A stretch of 64,000 nt of DNA from Saccharothrix coeruleofusca (GTDB lineage Bacteria > Actinomycetota > Actinomycetes > Mycobacteriales > Pseudonocardiaceae), in assembly GCF_014648515.1 (NCBI RefSeq), contig NZ_BMRG01000006.1, positions 128,861 through 192,860 of the forward strand, read 5' to 3'. A program made the translations under genes and the position numbers. Shown here one piece after another: positions 17,063-25,459 of the stretch. The first letter of the stretch is position 1, and each line of letters begins with the position of its first letter. The notes under the pieces were generated by a model. It had not been told where the DNA came from, did no database searches, and saw nothing but the letters and a program-made list of their open reading frames with translations.

Positions 17063-18327
17063 ACCCGCGCCGGTGGTGGCTGCGGCGCACCCTGCGGTTC
17101 CGGATCACGGTGGTGGCCACCGGCGTGGCCCTGCTGTGCCTGCTGGCGTTCACCCTGCTGGCGCCGCGGCTGATCGGCGCGGTGCAGGTGCGGGCGGTGG
17201 ACGCGGAGCTGGAGCGGGTCGGCGCGGAGCGGGTGCTCGACACCGCGGGCAACCCGCTCGACGGCGGTCCTCGGCTGGACCTGACGCCGGGGGAGGTGCG
17301 CGAGCTCAAGGCCGGGCAGCGGGTGCTGCGGCTGGACGGCGGCAGCGCGCACCGCTGGGTCGGGCGGGTGGTGTTCACCGCCGACGGCACGCCGAGGCTG
17401 CACGTCGTGGGCGACACCCTGGTCGGCTACCAGCACGCGAACCGGCTGGGCACCCGGTGGTTGCTGCTGGCCGCCGTGCTGGTGGCCTGCCTGGTCGGGA
17501 TCGCCACGTGGTTGTCGGTGCGCTCGTCGCTGCGCCCGGTGGAGCGGCTGCGCCTGGCCGCCGGGGCGCTGCCCAGGGGCGAGCGGCTGCCGGTGCCCGA
17601 GGCGCGGGACGAGCTGCAGGCGCTGGCGGTGGCGTTGAACGGCCTGCTGTCCCGGCGCGACGAGGCCACCGAGCGGCTGCGCCGGTTCACCGGGGACGCC
17701 GCGCACGAGCTGCGGTCACCGGTCACGTCGGTGCGCGCGCAGGCCGAGGTGGCGGTGGCCCACCCCGACCCGGACTTCTCCATCGAGGTGCTGGAATCGG
17801 TGGTGGAGGAGTCCGAGCGGCTGTCCGCGCTGGTGGACGCGCTGCTGCTGCTGGCGCGCGCGGACACCGGCGAGCTGCCCAGGGCCGAACCGGTGGACCT
17901 GGCGCTGCAGGCGCAGGCGGCGGTGGACCGGCTGGGGGACACGGACCTGCTCGTGCAGGTCGCCGCGCCGATGAGCGCGTGCATGGTGTCCGCGACCAAG
18001 TCCGAGGTCGAGCTGGTGGTGGACAACCTGCTGCGCAACGCGGCCAGGCACGCGCGCTCGTTCATCCGGGTCTCGGTGCTGCCCGCGGCGCGCGACGTGC
18101 GGCTGGTGGTGGACGACGACGGGCGGGGCGTGCCGGAGGAGCACCGGGAGAAGGTGTTCGACCGCTTCTACCGGGTCGAGTCGGACCGGGGCCGGGCCAC
18201 CGGCGGCTTCGGCCTGGGGCTGGCGCTGGTGGCCCACCTGGTCCGAGGGCGCAGGGGCAGCGTCCGGGTCACCGAGTCCCCCGAAGGTGGCGCCCGCTTC
18301 GAGGTCCGCTGGCCCTCCTACCGCTGA
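17059..18327 (+). CDS. Sensor histidine kinase
   Basis: 422 residues. TM1 is at about 15-37 and TM2 at about 135-157, with an extracytoplasmic domain of about 95 residues between them. A HAMP region (RSSLRPVERLRLAAGALPRGE) comes next, then the dimerisation domain with phospho-His216 in DAAHELRSPVTS, then the ATPase lobe with the N box (VVDNLLRNAARHA), G1 DDDGRGVP, F box (FDRFYR) and G2 GFGLGLALV. The GTG overlaps the response-regulator stop. It is the cognate partner of the upstream regulator and is likely to sense envelope state, given the divergent LolA-ABC operon. Confidence 0.94.
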   Translation: MNPRRWWLRRTLRFRITVVATGVALLCLLAFTLLAPRLIGAVQVRAVDAELERVGAERVLDTAGNPLDGGPRLDLTPGEVRELKAGQRVLRLDGGSAHRWVGRVVFTADGTPRLHVVGDTLVGYQHANRLGTRWLLLAAVLVACLVGIATWLSVRSSLRPVERLRLAAGALPRGERLPVPEARDELQALAVALNGLLSRRDEATERLRRFTGDAAHELRSPVTSVRAQAEVAVAHPDPDFSIEVLESVVEESERLSALVDALLLLARADTGELPRAEPVDLALQAQAAVDRLGDTDLLVQVAAPMSACMVSATKSEVELVVDNLLRNAARHARSFIRVSVLPAARDVRLVVDDDGRGVPEEHREKVFDRFYRVESDRGRATGGFGLGLALVAHLVRGRRGSVRVTESPEGGARFEVRWPSYR

Positions 18328-18364
18328 CCCCACCCGCGAACCGGGCGTCCGGGCGGCACGCCGC

Positions 18365-18370
18365 TAGATT
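18365..18370 (+). promoter_or_regulatory. -10-like box (TAGATT), leaderless NUDIX gene
   Basis: TAGATT ends 7 nt before the GTG at 18378, and no ribosome-binding site is present. A decayed alpha-like box (GCGAACCGGGCGTCCGGG) lies just upstream at about 18335. Confidence 0.5.
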
Positions 18371-18377
18371 GCCGCCC

Positions 18378-19193
18378 GTGCCCGATCTTCGAGCGACCAC
18401 CCTGGTAGACGCCCCTCCGCGCACCGTGGCGGCCGCGCTGCTGGACACCGCCCTGCTGGCGGGTTCGGTGCGCGGCCTGGGCGTCCGGTTGGCGGGCGGC
18501 CCCCTGTTGCACGAGGGCGCGGAGCTGACCGGTTCGGTGGGCCCGGTGACCGTCACGCTCGTGGTGACCAGGGCGGACACCACCGGCGTGGCCGCCGAGC
18601 TGGTCGACGGCCCGCTGCCCCGGCTCGCGCTGGCCACGGACCTGCGGCCCACCCGCGGCGGCACCGTGGTGATCGACTCGGTCGCCTGGACCAGCCCCGG
18701 CGGCCCGCTGGGCGGGCTGGCCGACGTCGTGGTGGGGCGCGGGTTGGCGTTGAAGGTGCTGCGGGCCAGGGCCGACGCGGTGGCCCGCCGGTCGGCGCAG
18801 CTGCTGACCGCCCGCGTCGTGGTGGGCGCGGCGGTGGTCCGCGACGGCCTGCTGCTGGCCCAGCAGCGCGACTACCCGGCCGACGCGGCGGGCCGGTGGG
18901 AGCTGCCCGGCGGGCGCGTGGAGCCGGGGGAGGACGACCGCGCGGCGGTGGTCCGGGAGTGCGCCGAAGAGCTGGGCGTGGCCGTCACGCCAGGCGAGCA
19001 GCTCGGTCCGGACGTGCCGCTGCGCGCCGACCTGCTGCTGCGGGTCTACGCCGCGGAGCTGGCCGGGGGCGAGCCGGAGGCCAAGGAGCACCGCGCGGTC
19101 CGCTGGGTGCCCCCGGCCGAGGTCGACACCCTCGACTGGCTGCCCGCCGACCGCGTCCTGCTCCCCGCCCTGCGCACCCTGCTCACCCCCTGA
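18378..19193 (+). CDS. SRPBCC-NUDIX fusion protein
   Basis: 271 residues. The N-terminal part (about 1-135) looks like a SRPBCC/START-like lipid-binding domain: RATTLVDAPPRTVAAALLDT, a Gly/Leu-rich middle, and a C-terminal helix ALKVLRARADAVARR. The C-terminal part (about 140-271) is a MutT/NUDIX hydrolase with a complete NUDIX box, GGRVEPGEDDRAAVVRECAEELGV, after GRWELP. Sanitation of oxidised nucleotides is the likely activity, as in actinobacterial MutT2 proteins. The fusion with an SRPBCC domain is unusual. The gene ends at repeat locus B. Confidence 0.85.
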   Translation: MPDLRATTLVDAPPRTVAAALLDTALLAGSVRGLGVRLAGGPLLHEGAELTGSVGPVTVTLVVTRADTTGVAAELVDGPLPRLALATDLRPTRGGTVVIDSVAWTSPGGPLGGLADVVVGRGLALKVLRARADAVARRSAQLLTARVVVGAAVVRDGLLLAQQRDYPADAAGRWELPGGRVEPGEDDRAAVVRECAEELGVAVTPGEQLGPDVPLRADLLLRVYAAELAGGEPEAKEHRAVRWVPPAEVDTLDWLPADRVLLPALRTLLTP

Positions 19194-19204
19194 CCCGCCC
19201 CGCG

Positions 19205-19560
19205 TCCCCGCGAGTCGAACGCCCAGAACCCCCGAGTTCAACGCTCAGGACGCCCACGCCAGCCCCCGGTGTCACCCGACCATGGGCATGTCGGGCGTGT
19301 CACTCCCGCGAGTCGCGCGCCCAGACACCACGAACCGAGCGTTCACGCACCCCGGCCCGCACTTCCGCGCCTTGGGCCGCGCTTCCACGCCCCTCGGGTA
19401 GTAGTTACCGGCCCTCACACGCCCCTCGGGTAGTACTTGCCCACGCACCGGGGCGGCGCGACCCGCCATCCTTGGCGACCTGCCGCGCGGCGAGCGCACG
19501 CCCTTGACCCACCCGAACGTAGAACTCAGGGGTCCTGAGCGTTCGACTCACGGGGGTGGG
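19205..19560. repeat. Composite repeat locus B (alpha, gamma, alpha, beta, delta, alpha)
   Basis: This fills the 368 bp between the convergent NUDIX gene and trpS; no gene is supported. In order: an alpha pair (starts 22 bp apart, 19212 and 19234); a gamma block (about 19269-19308); a second alpha-type pair (19310 and 19332, again 22 bp); a GC-rich link; a beta dimer at 19396-19413 and 19428-19446 (32 bp apart); a delta block (about 19467-19504); and an alpha pair on the minus strand (about 19525-19556, 22 bp). The same modules occur inverted at 12313-12682. Confidence 0.88.
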
Positions 19561-19561
19561 G

Positions 19562-20527
19562 TCAGCCGAGGCCGGAGAGGCGGAGGGCGGCGTCGAGGCG
19601 GTGCCGGGATCGCTCACGCGCCCGCTCGGCCCCGTGCGCCCGGACGCGGTCCAGCTCGGCCGGGTCGTCCAGCAGCGCCGTGGTGCGCTCCCGCACACCC
19701 GCCAGCTCCTGGACCACCGCCTCGGCGGTGGCCTCCTTCAACTCGGCGTAGGAGTCGAACGCCGGGGCCAGCTCGGCGGGTTCCTTGCCTGCGCACGCGG
19801 CCAGGATCTCCAGCAGGTTCGCCACGCCGGGTTGCTCGTCGGGGGCGTACCGCACCACGCCGAGGTCGTCGGTGACCGCGCGCTTGATCTTGCGCCGCAC
19901 CAGGTCCGGAGGGTCGAGCACGAACACCGTCCCGGCCGCGTCCTGGGCGCTCTTGGCCATCTTCCGCGTCGGGTCGGCCAGGTCGCGCACCCGCGCCGCG
20001 GTGGGCGGCACGACCGCGCGCGGCACCGCGAACACCTCGCCGTAGGTGCCGTTGAACCGCCGGGCCAGCGCCCTGGCCAGCTCCACGTGCTGGGCCTGGT
20101 CGTCGCCGACGGGCACCTCGTGCGCGCCCTGGAGCAGGATGTCGGCGGCCATCAGCACGGGGTAGGTGAGCAGGCTCAGCCGCACCGAGGACCGCCCGAC
20201 GGACTTCTCCCGGAACTGGATCATGCGGGCGGCTTCGCCGTAGGTGCAGGTGCACTCCAGCACCCAGGTCAGCGCGCCCAGCTCGCGCACCAGGTCGGAC
20301 TGCACCCCCACGCTGCGCGGCGGCACCCCGGCGGCGATGAGCACGGCGAGCTGCTCCCTGGTCAGCGCGCGCAGCCGGGCCGGGTTGTGCGAGCTGGTCA
20401 TGGCGTGCAGGTCGCTGATGAAGTACACGTCGTCGTCGGTGCCCTCGGCGGCCCACCGCCGGATGGCGCCGAGGTAGTTGCCCAGCTGGACGTGGCCGGA
20501 CGGGGTGATCGCGGACAGCCTGGTCAT
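19562..20527 (-). CDS. trpS: Tryptophanyl-tRNA synthetase (probably an auxiliary, regulated form)
   Basis: 321 residues, class I synthetase charging tRNA-Trp. The HIGH-like motif is TPSGHVQLGNYLGA near the N-terminus, and the KMSKS-like motif is RKMAKSAQD at about residue 190. FISDLHAMT, TYPVLMAADILL and VGDDQAQHVELAR are the usual Trp-adenylate pocket segments. A leaderless 15-codon leader with Trp-Trp and a hairpin lies upstream, so expression is likely to rise when Trp-tRNA is scarce. In Streptomyces coelicolor an auxiliary, indolmycin-resistant TrpRS is controlled by this kind of attenuation. Whether this protein is that type cannot be decided from the sequence alone. Confidence 0.93.
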   Translation of the reverse strand: MTRLSAITPSGHVQLGNYLGAIRRWAAEGTDDDVYFISDLHAMTSSHNPARLRALTREQLAVLIAAGVPPRSVGVQSDLVRELGALTWVLECTCTYGEAARMIQFREKSVGRSSVRLSLLTYPVLMAADILLQGAHEVPVGDDQAQHVELARALARRFNGTYGEVFAVPRAVVPPTAARVRDLADPTRKMAKSAQDAAGTVFVLDPPDLVRRKIKRAVTDDLGVVRYAPDEQPGVANLLEILAACAGKEPAELAPAFDSYAELKEATAEAVVQELAGVRERTTALLDDPAELDRVRAHGAERARERSRHRLDAALRLSGLG

Positions 20528-20575
20528 CGTCTTCCCTTCGGGTGCGCCCGCCCGGACCCGCCCCCGAAAGCACGA

Positions 20576-20598
20576 AGGCCGCCCCTGGCGGGCGGCCT
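20576..20598 (-). terminator. Attenuator hairpin in the trpS leader
   Basis: A perfect 9-bp stem (AGGCCGCCC / GGGCGGCCT) with a 5-nt loop lies between the leader-peptide stop and trpS, followed on the minus strand by a short T-containing run. It fits a rho-independent attenuator that forms when the leader is translated without stalling. Confidence 0.7.
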
Positions 20599-20618
20599 GC
20601 GGTGGTGTGCGCGCAGAA

Positions 20619-20666
20619 CTAGGGCCGCCGGGAGGCGGACCACCAGAACGTGTAAAGAACGCGCAT
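20619..20666 (-). CDS. Trp leader peptide of trpS (15 aa)
   Basis: ATG to TAG encodes MRVLYTFWWSASRRP, with two adjacent Trp codons in the middle. TAGCAT (20674-20679) ends 7 nt before the ATG, so the peptide is probably translated from a leaderless transcript. Its stop is followed by the attenuator hairpin at 20576-20598 and then trpS. The arrangement is that of ribosome-mediated transcription attenuation: stalling at the two Trp codons should prevent the terminator from forming. Confidence 0.8.
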   Translation of the reverse strand: MRVLYTFWWSASRRP

Positions 20667-20673
20667 AGCCGTG

Positions 20674-20679
20674 ATGCTA
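20674..20679 (-). promoter_or_regulatory. -10-like box of the trpS leader transcript
   Basis: TAGCAT on the minus strand lies 7 nt upstream of the leader-peptide ATG. The presumed spacer just upstream contains the inverted repeat GCGCGG-CGAAA-CCGCGC, which could be an operator. Confidence 0.5.
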
Positions 20680-20706
20680 GCGCGGTTTCGCCGCGCCCGG
20701 CAGGTC

Positions 20707-20712
20707 TACATT
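20707..20712 (+). promoter_or_regulatory. -10-like box (TACATT), leaderless YCII gene
   Basis: TACATT ends 6 nt before the ATG at 20719. No ribosome-binding site is visible. Confidence 0.5.
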
Positions 20713-20718
20713 TCTTGC

Positions 20719-21018
20719 ATGTACATAGTGCTGGTGCGGTACACCAAACCCCTGGACCAAGTCGACTGCTACCTGCCCGATCACGTGCGCTGGCTGAACC
20801 GGCACTACGAGGAGGGCCACTTCCTCGCCTCCGGCCGCCAGGTGCCCTGCGACGGCTGCGTGATCATCGCCCGGCCGATGCCGCGTCGGAGGCTGGACGC
20901 CCTGCTGGCGACCGATCCGTTCGCGGTCAAGCACCTGGCCCGGCACGAGGTGGTGGAGTTCCTGGCCTCTCGCACGGCGCCGGAGCTGGCGAGGGTCAAC
21001 GAGGCCGTGCTCACCTGA
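20719..21018 (+). CDS. YCII-domain protein
   Basis: 99 residues with the YciI-like ferredoxin-type fold: MYIVLVRYTKPLDQVDCYLPDHVRWL contains the conserved His near residue 23, and the segment ending FAVKHLARHEVVEF is the second conserved block. Biochemical roles of single-domain YCII proteins are mostly unknown. It is divergent from the trpS leader. The ATG at 20719 is the family start; a longer in-frame reading to 20671 runs through the promoter. The stop codon sits in a perfect 15-bp tandem duplication (21006-21035). Confidence 0.88.
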   Translation: MYIVLVRYTKPLDQVDCYLPDHVRWLNRHYEEGHFLASGRQVPCDGCVIIARPMPRRRLDALLATDPFAVKHLARHEVVEFLASRTAPELARVNEAVLT

Positions 21019-21035
21019 TCCGTGCTCACCTGATC
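21006..21035 (+). repeat. 15-bp perfect tandem duplication across the YCII stop codon
   Basis: CGTGCTCACCTGATC occurs twice in direct succession. Each copy carries the TGA in the same frame, so the gene has a duplicated stop context. Confidence 0.92.
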
Positions 21036-21090
21036 CGCGAGCCACCCGCAACCGCCACCACCCGGTTCCGGAAACACCGGGCGGGCGCTG

Positions 21091-21300
21091 TCAAGCGGCC
21101 TTCTTCCCAGCCTTCCCGGCCTTCTTCTCCGCCCTCTCCACCTTCTCCGCCTTCTTCCCGGACTTCTCCTCGGCCCTCTTCTCGGCCTTCGCCGCTTTCC
21201 GCCGGGCCTTCTCCTTGGCTTCGATCAAAGCCACCACCGGGCACTTCCCGCAGCGCGGCGTGGAACGGCAGCACTTCCGCTTGACCTTCGACTTGCCCAC
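21091..21300 (-). CDS. Lysine-rich small protein with a Cys cluster
   Basis: 69 residues from the GTG at 21300. The N-terminal part GKSKVKRKCCRSTPRCGKCPV holds a compact Cys-Cys-X5-Cys-X2-Cys cluster that could bind a metal. The remaining residues are an Ala/Lys/Glu-rich, very basic helix (KAEKRAEEKSGKKAEKVE...), suggestive of nucleic-acid contact. I recall similar short proteins in many actinobacteria without a known function. An excellent DtxR/IdeR-like iron box lies 33 bp upstream of the start, so iron-dependent expression is likely. Confidence 0.7.
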   Translation of the reverse strand: MGKSKVKRKCCRSTPRCGKCPVVALIEAKEKARRKAAKAEKRAEEKSGKKAEKVERAEKKAGKAGKKAA

Positions 21301-21332
21301 GTCGGCACCCCGCTCCTCCGGCTGTCCCCAGA

Positions 21333-21351
21333 CTAGGTGAGGCTGACCTCA
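21333..21351. promoter_or_regulatory. Iron box (DtxR/IdeR-like)
   Basis: CTAGGTGAGGCTGACCTCA matches 15 of 19 positions of the TTAGGTTAGGCTAACCTAA consensus as I recall it, and contains the palindromic arms GGTGAG/CTCACC. It sits 33 bp before the Lys/Cys-rich gene and 110 bp before typA. Confidence 0.7.
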
Positions 21352-21461
21352 CCCGACGCGCCCGTGTGGTAATGCGCCGGGACCGGTAAGCTCGACAGAG
21401 GCTGTGCGCGATCCCACGTCCGGCGCCCGGCCTCCCCCGAAGACAGCTCTAGGAGTTCCGC

Positions 21462-23363
<1,902 letters not shown>

Positions 23364-23458
23364 GTGGTGCTCTCGGGGCTCCGAGCGCTCCGCCCTCGTC
23401 GCAGGTGGTGGACGGGGCAGCGCTCGGGGCGCCGGACGGGCGTGGCAGTCTCGTGGGC

Positions 23459-25162
23459 ATGACTAGGTCCGGGGGGACGCTCGCGAGACTGCTGGCCGCG
23501 CTGGTGGCGGCGGTGCTGGTGGTGTCGGGCTGCACGGTCACCCCGCCGCCCCCGCTGGTGCCCTCCACCCCCGGTGTGACGGTGGTGCCCAAGGAGAAGG
23601 CGAACGAGGTCGTGGTCGGCCTCGACGACGTCAGGGGCGGCTACAACCCGCACACCCTGGCGGGCCAGTCGACGGTGACCACGGCGCTGGCGTCGCTGCT
23701 GCTGCCCTCGACCTTCCGCACCGCCCCGGACGGCAGTCCCCGGCTGGACCTGGACCTGATGGTCTCCGCCGAGGTGACCAGGGCAGATCCGTACACGGTG
23801 ACCTACGTGCTGCGCCGGGACGCCTCGTGGTCGGATTCGGCGCCCATCGCCGCCGAGGACTTCGTCTACCTGTGGCAGCGGATGCGCTCCGAGCCGGGCG
23901 TGGTGGACCCGGCGGGCTACCGGTTGATCTCCGACATCACCTCCCGCGAGGGCGGCAAGGTGGTGGAGGTGGTCTTCGACCAGCCCTACCCCGGCTGGCG
24001 CAGCCTGTTCGCCAACCTGCTGCCCGCCCACCTGCTCAAGGACGCCCCCGGTGGTTGGGGCGCGGCGCTGGCCGACAGCTTCCCGGCCACCGGTGGCCCG
24101 TTCGCGGTGCGCACCCTGGACCAGCCGCGCGGCGAGATCGTGCTGGAGCGCAGCGACCGCTACTGGGAGCAGCCGCCCGCGCTGGACCGGGTGGTGCTGC
24201 GCCGGGCGAGCCAGTCCGGGACGATCTCGGCCCTGCGCACCGGCGACGACCAGGTGGCGCTGATCCGGCCGGACGCCGCCGCGGTCGAGGAGCTGGCCGA
24301 GCTGGCCCGGTCCCGGCAGCTGAGCACCGCGCAGGTGCCCCGGCCGGAGGTGGTGCAGCTGCTGCTGCGCCCGGCTTCCCCCCGGCTGGCGGACCCGAAG
24401 GTGCGCGCCGCGGTGATGGCGAGCGTCAACCGCGACGAGCTGATCGCCGCGGGCAGCCGGGGCGGTCCGAGCGCGGGGCTGCGCGCCGACTCGCTGGTGG
24501 TGCCGCCGTCGAAGGCGGGCTACCGGCCGACCATGCCGCGGTCGTCGGTCGACCCGGCGGCCCTGTTCACCGAGGCGGGTTACACCCGTTCGGAGAGCGG
24601 TCAGTGGGGGCGGGACGGCAGGCCGCTGGAGCTGACGGTGGCCGCGCCCGCCGGGATCGAGCCGTACGTGACCATCGCCAACCAGCTACAACGTCAGCTG
24701 ACATTGTCCGGAATCGCTGTGCGCCTCCTTACAACGCCGCCCAATGAGTTGTTCGGCCAAGATCTCGCGGGCACCTCGGCGGGCAATGCGGAACAGGGCC
24801 GGGTGGTGGACATTGCGGTCGTGCCGCAGGTGGACACCGGCGATTCCGCGGCCGTTCTGGCATCAACTTTCGGGTGCCGTGCCCCTTCCGGGGACGGTGG
24901 TGAACCCATTCCGGCGAATCTGTCGGGTTTCTGTGATCAGTCCCTGCAGCCCGTCATCGACGCGGCGCTGACCGGGCGGTCGCTGCTGTCCGACGCGCTG
25001 GCCCAACTGGAGCCGCTGCTGTGGCAGCAAGCGGTCGTGCTGCCCCTCTTCCAGGTGGCTGACCTGCTGGTTGCGCTCCCGGAGGCGCAGGGGGTGAGCG
25101 CCGGGCCGCCCTTCGCGGGCCCGCTGTCGCAGGCCCCGCTGTGGCGCCGGGAAGGCCGTTAG
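23459..25162 (+). CDS. lpqW: LpqW-like lipoprotein, solute-binding family 5 fold
   Basis: 567 residues. The signal peptide ends in a lipobox VVSGC (Cys23). The mature protein has the fold of oligopeptide-binding proteins (VVVGLDDVRGGYNPHTLAGQ, APIAAEDFVYLWQRMR, LLPAHLLKD, GGPFAVRTLD). Its place right after typA is that of M. tuberculosis LpqW, a lipoprotein that tunes lipomannan synthesis rather than transport; a PimE-like enzyme is at 7093. I assign LpqW on this context with moderate certainty; a plain peptide-binding role is the alternative. CAGTCT lies 7 nt before the ATG. Positions of about 24684-24960 show lower third-position GC than the rest. Confidence 0.78.
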   Translation: MTRSGGTLARLLAALVAAVLVVSGCTVTPPPPLVPSTPGVTVVPKEKANEVVVGLDDVRGGYNPHTLAGQSTVTTALASLLLPSTFRTAPDGSPRLDLDLMVSAEVTRADPYTVTYVLRRDASWSDSAPIAAEDFVYLWQRMRSEPGVVDPAGYRLISDITSREGGKVVEVVFDQPYPGWRSLFANLLPAHLLKDAPGGWGAALADSFPATGGPFAVRTLDQPRGEIVLERSDRYWEQPPALDRVVLRRASQSGTISALRTGDDQVALIRPDAAAVEELAELARSRQLSTAQVPRPEVVQLLLRPASPRLADPKVRAAVMASVNRDELIAAGSRGGPSAGLRADSLVVPPSKAGYRPTMPRSSVDPAALFTEAGYTRSESGQWGRDGRPLELTVAAPAGIEPYVTIANQLQRQLTLSGIAVRLLTTPPNELFGQDLAGTSAGNAEQGRVVDIAVVPQVDTGDSAAVLASTFGCRAPSGDGGEPIPANLSGFCDQSLQPVIDAALTGRSLLSDALAQLEPLLWQQAVVLPLFQVADLLVALPEAQGVSAGPPFAGPLSQAPLWRREGR

Positions 25163-25459
25163 CCTCTCTGTGAAATCCGTGTTGCCACTGGATCGGCGTG
25201 CGCAAGTGGGGCACTATTGACAGTATTCCCGGCGTCGGGTTAACGATCGCTCCCGCGCCGTAACGGTGAAGTAGCACCCTGCTACCGGCGTGTCACCCTT
25301 TGGTCACGATCGGCCCCCGGGTCGTGACCCTGCTGGTTGTGGGTTCTTATCGTGCTGCAACGGTGTGTCGGTTCGGGGCGCGTTTGGCACATCACGGTTA
25401 TGGGTGTGGAGTTCGGTTCACAGGTCCGCTCCAACCCAGTGCTAGGAGGGCACGTGTCG
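25163..25459 (+). promoter_or_regulatory. 297-bp intergenic region with promoter and hairpins before the peptide importer
   Basis: A perfect -35 TTGACA (25217-25222) is 17 nt before TTAACG (25240-25245). Further inverted repeats are GTAGCA-CCC-TGCTAC (about 25271-25285) and GGTCACGA/TCGTGACC (about 25301-25328), possible operators. AGGAGGG at 25444-25450 is the ribosome-binding site. I see no gene here. Confidence 0.6.

Noticed and set aside
19272-19499. 75-codon minus-strand frame in locus B, with a look-alike at 54400-54627
   Set aside because: It runs through beta, delta and alpha repeats, with composition set by the repeats. It is better explained by the repeat family than by a protein family.
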